From positions 19,016-83,015 of the forward strand of contig JAYYDT010000103.1 in the NCBI GenBank assembly GCA_036160575.1: a stretch of DNA of 64,000 nucleotides, given 5' to 3'. The position numbers were made by a program, and so were the translations under genes. Position 1 is the first letter of the stretch. Each line of letters begins with the position of its first letter. Below, piece by piece: positions 1 through 6,808 of the stretch. The notes under the pieces are model-generated. The model was not told the DNA's origin and searched no databases. It saw only the letters and a list, made by a program, of their open reading frames with translations. Source of the stretch: TMED26 sp002694075. Its GTDB lineage: Bacteria > Pseudomonadota > Alphaproteobacteria > Thalassobaculales > Thalassobaculaceae.

Positions 1-632
1 CGCAGAATGGTGGCGTGGTGGCACAGCGCCCGCACCTCGGCCAGGCGATGGGAGATGTAGAGAATGGCGCAGCCCTCGGCGGCTAAGCGGCGCAGGGTGT
101 CGAACAACTGATCGGCTTCCTGCGGGGTCAGAACGGCGGTCGGCTCATCCATGATCAGAACCGCCGGTTCCTGAAGTAAGCAGCGGATGATTTCCACCCG
201 CTGGCGTTCGCCGACCGACAGATCGGCGACCACCTGGTTGGCTGTCAGGGGCAGGCCATAGTCTTGCGAAAGAGCTTCAATCCGCGCCGACAGGTCGGCC
301 AGCGAGGGGCCGGGGGGCAGGGCCAAGGCGATGTTTTCCGAGACCGTCAGCGCTTCGAAAAGCGAGAAGTGTTGAAACACCATGGCGATGCCGAGGGCGC
401 GCGCTTGGGCCGGGTTGTCGACACGCAACGGCGCGCCGCGCCACAGGATCTCGCCCGCCGTTGGCTGCAGGCTGCCGTAGAACATTTTCACCAAGGTCGA
501 TTTGCCAGCGCCGTTTTCGCCCAGAAGGGCGTGGATCTCCCCTGCGTGGAGTGTGAGGGACACCGCGTCGACGGCGGTGAAATCGCCGAATCTCTTGCTG
601 ACCTGGTGGGCCGCCAGCAGGGCTGTGCTCAT
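1..632 (-). CDS. ABC transporter ATP-binding protein, sugar/nucleoside type (partial)
   Basis: The first 210 codons are present and the gene runs off the left edge. Reading from the ATG at 632, the protein shows a Walker A motif (GENGAGKST, about residues 39-47), a Q-loop (VFQHFSLF), an ABC signature (LSVGERQ) and a Walker B (VLIMDEPT) followed by the H-loop (ISHR). The GENGAGKST form and the FQHF Q-loop are typical of the double-ATPase proteins of simple-sugar and nucleoside importers (XylG/RbsA and NupO-like, COG3845), so a second ATPase half is expected outside the window. It would energise uptake through permeases encoded further left. The substrate cannot be told from this half; nucleoside/BMP-type uptake is my preferred guess. 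A 14-bp palindrome lies 40 bp upstream. Confidence 0.85.
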   Translation of the reverse strand, partial: MSTALLAAHQVSKRFGDFTAVDAVSLTLHAGEIHALLGENGAGKSTLVKMFYGSLQPTAGEILWRGAPLRVDNPAQARALGIAMVFQHFSLFEALTVSENIALALPPGPSLADLSARIEALSQDYGLPLTANQVVADLSVGERQRVEIIRCLLQEPAVLIMDEPTAVLTPQEADQLFDTLRRLAAEGCAILYISHRLAEVRALCHHATIL

Positions 633-671
633 CGCCGGCTCCCCCTCGGCACGCGTTAGTCACAGGGCGAC

Positions 672-685
672 GTGACTGCAGTCAC
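672..685. promoter_or_regulatory. 14-bp perfect palindrome upstream of ABC ATPase gene
   Basis: GTGACTGCAGTCAC is a perfect palindrome 40 bp upstream of the ATPase start. On the minus strand a weak promoter-like pair, TTGCGT and TTACAC separated by 17 nt, lies just upstream (about 691-719). The palindrome would then cover the transcription start, as a repressor site does. No regulator is identified. Confidence 0.35.
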
Positions 686-743
686 CCTGGTGTAACTCAT
701 CGCCAGGGGCAAACGCAATTAGTCCGTGCCCGCGCACGGCGGC

Positions 744-774
744 AAAAAAATGCCGGGAACCGAAGTTCCCGGCA
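744..774 (-). terminator. Intrinsic terminator with UUCG tetraloop (end of candidate sRNA)
   Basis: On the minus strand a 10-bp stem (TGCCGGGAAC/GTTCCCGGCA) closed by a TTCG loop is followed at once by seven T. This is a textbook Rho-independent terminator. It lies nearly 200 bp beyond the lysR stop codon and after three other hairpins, so it most likely ends the short RNA transcript proposed at 744-895. Confidence 0.9.
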
Positions 775-895
775 AGTTGAACAGGGAGGCTTCACGTCTA
801 GGAGACGTGGGGTCCTGGGAAGGGACCCAGGCGGATAACCGCCAGAATGCTGCGATGCAGCATTCGATAATCCGAAGATAGGAGGCAAAAGCGCG
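744..895 (-). ncRNA. Candidate AbcR-like (alpha-r15 type) small RNA
   Basis: This stretch holds four consecutive hairpins: 845-865 (9-bp arms), 810-828 (loop CUUCCCA on the minus strand), 793-809 (7-bp arms, loop CCU) and the terminator. Unpaired pyrimidine-rich segments GCCUCCU (880-886) and GCCUCCC lie between them and resemble anti-Shine-Dalgarno pairing regions. A promoter-like CATTAT (903-908), 17 nt from TTGCAT, would start transcription near 895, giving an RNA of about 150 nt. The gene directly upstream on the same strand encodes a LsrB/VtlR-like regulator. In rhizobia and Brucella, AbcR sRNAs, which silence ABC-transporter mRNAs through CUCCCA-type motifs, are encoded beside that regulator. 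The identity is inferred from structure and position; the 5' end is approximate. Confidence 0.65.
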
Positions 896-924
896 CAATT
901 CCATAATGAATTAAGCATGACAGC

Positions 925-941
925 CATGCAAAATTTGCATG
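925..941. promoter_or_regulatory. 17-bp palindrome, candidate LsrB/VtlR operator (sRNA promoter)
   Basis: CATGCAAAATTTGCATG has perfect 8-bp arms around one central base. On the minus strand its right arm supplies the TTGCAT that serves as -35 for the downstream sRNA. A 15/17 match in the same orientation lies upstream of the DUF1127 gene (48504-48520). The form suits a LysR-type activator site, and the neighbouring lysR gene is the obvious candidate. Confidence 0.6.
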
Positions 942-969
942 ACTGGCCGCGAAAAGCCCGTGAGGGTCG

Positions 970-1860
970 TCAAAGAGCCGCGCGAACCACCTCGTCGATC
1001 AGAAAATCCCGCAGCACCGTGACCTTCTTCGATTTGCGCAATTCCTCTGGATAGACGAAATAGGTCTGCACCGGCGGGCCTTCAATGTTTTCCAAGATGC
1101 GTACGACGTTGAAATCGTCGCGGGCATAAAAATCGGGCAAGGCGGCGATGCCGATGCCGCTTTCGACGGCGCGATAAATGCCGTAGTAATTGTTGATGTT
1201 GAAGGTCGCGCTGGCCGGCCGCTCGAGGCCGGCGACCAGTTCCAGCAACCAATTGGCGTTGGGAAAGGGCTGAGTCGCGCCATCACCGTAAACGATTAAT
1301 CGATGTTCTGCTAAATCGGTTAATTCACGGGGCATGCCATGGCGCTTCAAATAGGCGGCGGCGGCGTACAGGTGAAATCCGATGGTGCGCAGCGGGCGTT
1401 GTATCAAATCGGGCTGGCGCGGTGGGCTCATGCGGATGGCGACGTCGGCCTCGCGCATGGATAAATCCAATTCATCGTCGCTGACCAGCAAGCTCAAGGT
1501 GATGTCGGGATAGCGTTCTAAAAACGTCCCCAGCCGAGGCGCCAACCAGGTCGCGCCAAAGGCGATGGTGGTGGTCACTCGCAAATGGCCGGTCGCGCGT
1601 TCGCGCCCTTCGGTGATCAACGATTCGGTGGTCGCCAGCTTCGCGAACACATCCTGCACCGTGCGGTACAAAATATCGCCTTGCTCGGTCAGGATCAGGC
1701 CGCGGGCGTGGCGATGGAACAGCGGCACCGTCAGGCTTTCCTCAAGCTGGCTAATTTGTCGACTGACCGAGGATTGGCTGAGGTTCAGGGTTTCACCGGC
1801 ATGGGTGAAGCTGCCAGCTTGCGCGACGGCGTGGAAAATCCGCAGGCGATCCCAGTCCAT
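970..1860 (-). CDS. LysR-family transcriptional regulator, LsrB/VtlR-like
   Basis: A 296-residue LysR regulator: N-terminal winged HTH (about 3-62, with NLSQSSVSRQISQLE) and a C-terminal two-lobed co-inducer domain (about 90-290). The opening MDWDRLRIFHAVAQAGSFTHAG and the stretch FHRHARGLILTEQG closely resemble, as I recall it, the LsrB/VtlR group, which is widely conserved in Alphaproteobacteria and sits beside trxB in Sinorhizobium. That group controls AbcR sRNAs, small DUF1127 genes and redox or envelope functions. Here it lies 35 bp downstream of trxB on the same strand, so the two may be cotranscribed, and the candidate sRNA follows. Ligand unknown. Confidence 0.88.
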   Translation of the reverse strand: MDWDRLRIFHAVAQAGSFTHAGETLNLSQSSVSRQISQLEESLTVPLFHRHARGLILTEQGDILYRTVQDVFAKLATTESLITEGRERATGHLRVTTTIAFGATWLAPRLGTFLERYPDITLSLLVSDDELDLSMREADVAIRMSPPRQPDLIQRPLRTIGFHLYAAAAYLKRHGMPRELTDLAEHRLIVYGDGATQPFPNANWLLELVAGLERPASATFNINNYYGIYRAVESGIGIAALPDFYARDDFNVVRILENIEGPPVQTYFVYPEELRKSKKVTVLRDFLIDEVVRAAL

Positions 1861-1895
1861 CGCCGATCACGCCCACCGGCGGCGAGACCGCCGCA

Positions 1896-2867
1896 TCATT
1901 CGGCGGCGTCGGCGAGGGCGCCATCGGCGGTGGCGGCCAAAAACTTCTCCGCGTCGAGCGCCGCCATGCAGCCCATACCGGCGGCGGTGACCGCTTGCCG
2001 GTAGACCTTGTCGACACAGTCACCGGCGGCGAAAACGCCGGGAACATCGGTGGTCGTGCCGCCGGCGGCGGTGATCAAATACCCCTCGTCATCCATCGCC
2101 ACGGCGCCTTTGAAAACGCCGGTGGCCGGATCATGGCCGATGGCGACGAACACGCCCTCGACCGCCAGGTCCTCGACCGTGTCGTCATCGGTCGCCCGCA
2201 GGCGCACCCCGGTAACACCGTCCATTGGCCCAGCGCCGCCCAGGATCTCGTCCACCGTCCGGTTCCATGCGACCGTCACCTTGGGATGGCGCAACAAACG
2301 CTCTTGCAGGATTTTTTCGGCGCGCAAGCTGTCGCGGCGATGCACCAGGGTCACACGCTCGCAAATATTGGCGAGGTAGAGGGCCTCTTCGACCGCGGTG
2401 TTGCCGCCGCCGATCACCGCGACCTCTTTGCCGCGGTAGAAAAACCCGTCACAGGTGGCGCAGGCGGAAACGCCGCGGCCATTGAAAGTGGTCTCGCTCT
2501 CCAGCCCAAGCCAACGCGCCTGGGCGCCGGTGGCGATGATCACGGTGTCGGCGACATAAGTGTCGCCGCCGTCGCCGGTGAGCTGAAACGGGCGCGCCGA
2601 GAAATCGACGGCGGCGATCAGGTCTTGGCGAAAATCGGTGCCGACTTTTTCGGCCTGGGCTTGCATTTGCTCCATCAGCCAAGGCCCCTGTACAACATCG
2701 GCGAAGCCCGGATAGTTCTCCACATCGGTGGTGATGGTCAGCTGCCCGCCCGGCTGCATGCCGGCCACCAGGGTCGGCGCCAATCCGGCGCGCGCGGCGT
2801 AAATGGCGGCGGTTAATCCGGCCGCGCCCGAGCCGATGATAAGCACTTGCGTCCGGTGTTCGGGCAT
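1896..2867 (-). CDS. trxB: Thioredoxin-disulfide reductase
   Basis: A 323-residue low-molecular-weight thioredoxin reductase, a cytoplasmic FAD enzyme that passes electrons from NADPH to thioredoxin. The N-terminal FAD-binding motif is GSGAAGLTAA (about 12-21). The redox-active CATC is at 136-139, followed by the NADPH-binding motif VIGGGNTAVEEA. A second FAD motif near the C-terminus reads GVFAAGDC. Length matches the family. It precedes the lysR gene by 35 bp on the same strand, the arrangement seen for trxB-lsrB in other Alphaproteobacteria. Confidence 0.97.
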   Translation of the reverse strand: MPEHRTQVLIIGSGAAGLTAAIYAARAGLAPTLVAGMQPGGQLTITTDVENYPGFADVVQGPWLMEQMQAQAEKVGTDFRQDLIAAVDFSARPFQLTGDGGDTYVADTVIIATGAQARWLGLESETTFNGRGVSACATCDGFFYRGKEVAVIGGGNTAVEEALYLANICERVTLVHRRDSLRAEKILQERLLRHPKVTVAWNRTVDEILGGAGPMDGVTGVRLRATDDDTVEDLAVEGVFVAIGHDPATGVFKGAVAMDDEGYLITAAGGTTTDVPGVFAAGDCVDKVYRQAVTAAGMGCMAALDAEKFLAATADGALADAAE

Positions 2868-2952
2868 CTCGCTTCCTTTCCTCGCGTGAAGGCCTTAAGT
2901 CTAATCCGCTGGCCAGGGGGCGGCAAGCCGACTGACCCTTCGGGCGGCGTCT

Positions 2953-3924
2953 TTAACCGGCGTCGGCGGGCGACCGGGCGCCGGACAAGTGGCCGCGGAT
3001 CAAATCGGCGACTCGGTTGGCCTCGCGTAAGGGCTTGTATTCCCAATACTCCAGGGTGCCGTCGAACGGCCGGGCCAGGCCGGCGGCCATGACCTGGTCA
3101 TGGAAATGTTTCAAGCGGCCACGCTCGGGGTGAAGGGCGGCGATGTAGACCGGCCGCCCGGTGGCGCAGGCTTCGGAGACCATGTTCACCGAATCGCTGG
3201 TCACGATGATCGCCGTCGCCGCCGCCAGATAGGCGAAATAGGGATTGGCGCCGGTGCCGTCCCAGATCGTGTGCGGCACGTCGGACAAGCACTCGCGCAA
3301 AGCCTCGATGGCGCGGGGCGGGCTGCGCCGCGAGATCGTCACCATTAAGCTCACCTCATGGGTGGCGGCGAAATCGGCGAGGGTGTTGGCGAAGCCGGCG
3401 ATATCGTTTTCGGTCACCTGATAGCGGCGGTTGCTGCCGCCGATGGCGACCGCCACCCGCGGGCCCGGCAGACGGGCGATCTCGCCGGCGAAACCGGCCG
3501 CCGCCTCGGTCAGAAGATCGTCGTCAATACCATTCAAGCTGCCGGTGGTGGTGATCACGTTGGCGCCGCGGGTGCGGTCGTGGGCGGGCACCACCAACAG
3601 GTCGAAATATCGATTGCCCGATTTCGGGTCCTGGATCTGAATCACCGGCACGCCGCCCCGCTTTTTCAGCCATAACGCGGCACCGGCGTTGCGCCGCCCA
3701 CAGGCCAAGGCCACCGCCGGCCAGGGCGGCACCAGGTCATCGCCGCCGGCGTGCGGGCCAAACCATCCGCTCAGGCCCAGGGCGGGCCAAGCGCGCAGCA
3801 AGGGATGGGGGCGGTAACGCTTGACCGTGATCGCCAAATTGAGCGCCGCCGCCAAGGCCCGCGCCTGCACCTCCATGCCGTGGGTGCCGTCCGACAAGAT
3901 CCAAGCTGCGGGCCGTGCGCTCAT
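2953..3924 (-). CDS. Mitochondrial fission ELM1 family protein
   Basis: A 323-residue protein of the ELM1/DUF1022 family. The opening WILSDGTHGMEVQARALAAAL and the segments VAIGGSNRRYQVT and IVTSDSVNMVSEAC are typical; the latter resembles the nucleotide-sugar binding part of GT-B glycosyltransferases. In plants ELM1 recruits a dynamin to mitochondria. The bacterial members have no settled function and are probably glycosyltransferase-like. No signal peptide or membrane segment is seen. It is transcribed divergently from the Lrp-family gene, with a shared 152-bp control region. Confidence 0.85.
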   Translation of the reverse strand: MSARPAAWILSDGTHGMEVQARALAAALNLAITVKRYRPHPLLRAWPALGLSGWFGPHAGGDDLVPPWPAVALACGRRNAGAALWLKKRGGVPVIQIQDPKSGNRYFDLLVVPAHDRTRGANVITTTGSLNGIDDDLLTEAAAGFAGEIARLPGPRVAVAIGGSNRRYQVTENDIAGFANTLADFAATHEVSLMVTISRRSPPRAIEALRECLSDVPHTIWDGTGANPYFAYLAAATAIIVTSDSVNMVSEACATGRPVYIAALHPERGRLKHFHDQVMAAGLARPFDGTLEYWEYKPLREANRVADLIRGHLSGARSPADAG

Positions 3925-3955
3925 CGCCGCAAGCTCGCATGGCTCGTTCCGAAAA

Positions 3956-4029
3956 ACAATCTTTCGGGTGGCACGATGTCGCTATCCCGTGCATAAATGT
4001 AAGAAAGTTACCGAAATGCGAAAGATTGT
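3956..4029. promoter_or_regulatory. Paired 11-bp inverted repeats in a divergent promoter region
   Basis: ACAATCTTTCG (3956-3966) and CGAAAGATTGT (4019-4029) are perfect inverted copies 52 bp apart in the AT-rich interval between the ELM1-like gene and the Lrp-family gene. Lrp/AsnC proteins commonly repress their own gene by binding several sites and wrapping the DNA, so these are plausible autoregulatory sites. The assignment is inference. Confidence 0.45.
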
Positions 4030-4076
4030 GTTAAATTTCAGCCAGTATCTTACTTTTCCCGCCCGTGAGGCCCGCC

Positions 4077-4589
4077 ATGCGCCGCGTTAAACTGGACCGG
4101 ATCGACCTTCAAATTCTTAGCGATTTGCAAGCCGACGGTCGCATGACCAACGTCGAATTGGCGCGCCGCGCCGGGATTTCGGCGCCGCCCTGTCTACGGC
4201 GGGTGCGGGCTTTGGAAGAAGCCGGCTATATCCGCGGTTATCATGCCGATATCGCGCCCGAGGCGCTCGGTTACACGGTTACCATCTTCGCCCAGGTCGG
4301 CCTGACCAGCCAGGCGGAAAGTGACTTAGTCGCCTTCGAGACCCTAGTGTCGGGCTGGCCGGAAGTGCGCGAATGTCACATGTTGATGGGCGAGACCGAT
4401 TTTCTGCTCAAGATCGTCGCCCCCGATTGGGATAATTTTCAGCGGTTTTTGACCAGCAAGCTGACGCCGGCGCAGAACGTCTCCAATGTTAAAACCGCGC
4501 TGGCCATTCGCACCAAAAAGGACCTGCCGGGGGTGCCGATCGACCCGGTCGACGACGCCGCCATCGCGGTGGCGGACGAGGGCGCGTAA
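4077..4589 (+). CDS. Lrp/AsnC family transcriptional regulator
   Basis: A 170-residue Lrp/AsnC protein. An N-terminal HTH (about 3-50) carries LDRIDLQILSDLQADGRMTNVELARRAGIS, and the C-terminal RAM effector domain (about 65-145) contains GWPEVRECHMLMGETDFLLKI. I chose the ATG at 4077 because GAGG lies six bases upstream; an in-frame GTG at 4065 is also open. The C-terminus carries an acidic tail of about 15 residues beyond the usual end. The crotonase gene follows 25 bp downstream on the same strand. It is likely to respond to an amino acid; which one is not visible. Confidence 0.92.
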   Translation: MRRVKLDRIDLQILSDLQADGRMTNVELARRAGISAPPCLRRVRALEEAGYIRGYHADIAPEALGYTVTIFAQVGLTSQAESDLVAFETLVSGWPEVRECHMLMGETDFLLKIVAPDWDNFQRFLTSKLTPAQNVSNVKTALAIRTKKDLPGVPIDPVDDAAIAVADEGA

Positions 4590-4614
4590 CCAGCCGGCAA
4601 AAGGGGGGATCACG

Positions 4615-5406
4615 ATGGCGGTGAGTATCGAAAAGAACGACGCGGTTTGGACGATTATCCTCCATCGGCCGGAGGTGCGAAATGCGGTCGATCAGCCGAC
4701 GCGCGTCGCATTGCAAACGGCGTTCGAGGATTTTGAGGCCGATGACGCCGCGCGTGTCGCGGTGTTTTGGGGCAAGGGTGGCCATTTTTGCGCCGGCGCC
4801 GACCTCAAAGCGATGAGCGACCCGACCCGGCGCAAGATCATCGACGCCGGCGGCGGCGGCCTTGGGCCGATGGGGCCGACCCGCACCCGCCTGAGTAAAC
4901 CGGTGGTCGCCGCGGTCGCCGGCTACGCGGTGGCTGGGGGCTTGGAACTGGCGCTTTGGTGCGATCTCCGGGTGATGGAGGAAAGCGCCACTTTTGGGGT
5001 GTTTTGCCGGCGCTGGGGCGTGCCGTTGATCGATGGCGGCACGGTGCGCCTACCGCGCTTGATTGGCCATGGTCGGGCGATGGACATGATTCTGACCGGC
5101 CGGCCGGTCGGCGCCGCCGAAGCGCTGGAGATCGGTCTCGCCAACCGAGTGGTCGCGGACGGAACCGCGCGCCTCGCGGCCGAGGCGTTGGCCGCCGATA
5201 TCGCGCGCTTTCCCCAAGAATGCATGCGCGCCGACCGGGCCTCGGCTTTGGACCAATGGTCGCTGCCGTTGGACGAGGCTTTGCAGCGCGAGGGGCGGGC
5301 GGCCTATCCGATCCTTGAACGCGAGTCGTTCGCCGGCGCCGCCCGGTTTGCCGCCGGACGCGGGCGCGGTGGGCGTTTCGACGATCACGACGGCGACGGC
5401 GATTAA
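4615..5406 (+). CDS. Crotonase/enoyl-CoA hydratase family protein
   Basis: A 263-residue crotonase-fold protein. The oxyanion-hole segment GGHFCAGADLKAM (about 55-67) and AGGLELALWCDL, with the first catalytic-type glutamate, are present. In the second catalytic segment, FGVFCRRWGVPLIDGGTVRLPRLIG, the position of the second hydratase glutamate (the E of FGxPE in classical enzymes) aligns with cysteine. It may therefore catalyse a different crotonase reaction or be a poor hydratase. The C-terminus ends in a Gly/Arg/Asp-rich tail. It follows the Lrp gene closely and may be cotranscribed with it. Confidence 0.85.
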   Translation: MAVSIEKNDAVWTIILHRPEVRNAVDQPTRVALQTAFEDFEADDAARVAVFWGKGGHFCAGADLKAMSDPTRRKIIDAGGGGLGPMGPTRTRLSKPVVAAVAGYAVAGGLELALWCDLRVMEESATFGVFCRRWGVPLIDGGTVRLPRLIGHGRAMDMILTGRPVGAAEALEIGLANRVVADGTARLAAEALAADIARFPQECMRADRASALDQWSLPLDEALQREGRAAYPILERESFAGAARFAAGRGRGGRFDDHDGDGD

Positions 5407-5423
5407 TCGAGGGCGCCCCGATC

Positions 5424-6158
5424 ATGCGCTTGGTGGCGTGGAATTGCGCCATGGCCCTGCATCGCAAGCTGCCGGCCCTGCTGGCCCTGGCGCCCGACCT
5501 GGCGGTGATCAGCGAATGCGCCCATCCCGACATTATCGCCGCTCGCTTGGCCGGACCGCCGCCCTGGCGCCAGGCGATTTGGGTTGGCGGCAATCGCCAA
5601 AAGGGGCTCGGCGTTTTCGCTTTTGGCGACACCTCCATCGACATGTCGCGCCGCCGCCACGATCCGGCATTGCGTTTCATAGCGCCGGTGGCGGTGAGCG
5701 GACCGCTGCCGTTCCATCTGCTGGCGGTCTGGGCGCAAAACGCCAATGACGGGATTCGCCGCAAGGACCAGCCCGGGCCGGTCAGCCACGCCCTGCGCCG
5801 TTACCGGCGTTTCATGGCGGCGGCCCCCTGTCTTTTGGCCGGCGATTTCAACAACAATGTCATCTGGGACCGACCGGGCTGGCCGATGAATCACGCCGCC
5901 CATGTGGCGACCCTGGCGCGGCGCGGGCTGGTCAGTCTTTATCATGCCCGAAGCGGCGAGGCGGATGGCCGTGAAACCACGCCGACGCATTATTGGCGCG
6001 ACCGTCGGATCGATGGGCCGACCTATCACATCGATTACATCTTCATGCCGGTGGCCTGGTTGCCAAGGGTGCGCGGCTTTGAGATCGGCGGTTTTCACGA
6101 TTGGTGTGGCAATGGATTGAGCGATCACATGCCGCTGACCTTGGACCTGGCGCCCTAG
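5424..6158 (+). CDS. Endonuclease/exonuclease/phosphatase (EEP) family protein
   Basis: A 244-residue EEP-superfamily enzyme, predicted to cleave phosphodiester or phosphomonoester bonds with a divalent metal. Seen motifs are WN near the N-terminus (residues 6-7), the metal-binding glutamate in VISECA, GDFNNN in the middle, THYW with YHIDYIFMP near the C-terminus, and the terminal SDHMPL with catalytic Asp-His. There is no signal peptide, so it is probably cytoplasmic. The substrate is not predictable. Its stop codon shares a CTAG with the convergent hydrolase gene. Confidence 0.85.
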   Translation: MRLVAWNCAMALHRKLPALLALAPDLAVISECAHPDIIAARLAGPPPWRQAIWVGGNRQKGLGVFAFGDTSIDMSRRRHDPALRFIAPVAVSGPLPFHLLAVWAQNANDGIRRKDQPGPVSHALRRYRRFMAAAPCLLAGDFNNNVIWDRPGWPMNHAAHVATLARRGLVSLYHARSGEADGRETTPTHYWRDRRIDGPTYHIDYIFMPVAWLPRVRGFEIGGFHDWCGNGLSDHMPLTLDLAP

Positions 6159-6808
6159 CCCCGGGCGATAAAGCCGTCGATATGGGCGAGGGCGGCGGCG
6201 AGATTGTCGGCGGCGCTCACGCCGGCGGCCTTGCGCGGCGTGAAGTCATGGTTGCCGTCAGGGAGCCAAGCCAACTGAAGCGGCGGCCGCAACCCCAGCG
6301 CCTCGACCATCGCACGGTTTCCCATCGGATCGCGCTCGCCCTGCAGGATGAGGGTCGGGCAGGCGATCGCCGACAAATGCGCGGTGCGGGTTTGGGTCGG
6401 TTTGCCCGGGGCATGAAAGGGGTAACCAAGGCAGATCACGCCATCGATGGCCGGTGCCTCGGCGTCGGCGGCCAGCAGCGTGGCCATCCGTCCGCCCATC
6501 GACTTGCCGGCGATGAAACGGCGCGGATGAGGCGGCGCTTGGTCCAAGGCGGCGCGCCACGACGCCAACAACTTGTCTTGGCGGTCCGGAGGCGCCTTGA
6601 CGCCGGTCGCCCGGCGCCGGGCCATATAAGGGAACTCGAAACGCAGGACACGGTGACCGGCGGCCGCCAATCCCTCGGCGATGACGGCCATGAAGGGGCT
6701 GTCCATCGGGGCGCCGGCGCCGTGGGCCAGCACGATCAGAACCGCCGCGTCGGCCGGCCCATCGGCGAGGAAGTCAACCGCGGGGTCAGATGTTGGCGAA
6801 GAAGTCAT
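6155..6808 (-). CDS. Alpha/beta hydrolase, KANL3/Tex30-like
   Basis: A 217-residue alpha/beta hydrolase of the small Tex30/KANL3-like family. LVLAHGAGAPMDSPFM-type residues form the oxyanion region near the N-terminus. KSMGGRMA holds the nucleophile serine, QGERDPMG the acidic residue and DGNHDF the histidine. The start overlaps the 3' end of the fumarase gene by 23 bp, so it is probably translated from the same message. The substrate is unknown; family members are annotated as dienelactone-hydrolase-like esterases. Confidence 0.85.
   Translation of the reverse strand: MTSSPTSDPAVDFLADGPADAAVLIVLAHGAGAPMDSPFMAVIAEGLAAAGHRVLRFEFPYMARRRATGVKAPPDRQDKLLASWRAALDQAPPHPRRFIAGKSMGGRMATLLAADAEAPAIDGVICLGYPFHAPGKPTQTRTAHLSAIACPTLILQGERDPMGNRAMVEALGLRPPLQLAWLPDGNHDFTPRKAAGVSAADNLAAALAHIDGFIARG

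Noticed and set aside
719..904. Small reading frame of 61 codons over the hairpin region (minus strand)
   Set aside because: It runs straight through all four hairpins and the terminator, has no ribosome site, and its composition is set by the inverted repeats. An RNA gene explains the region better.
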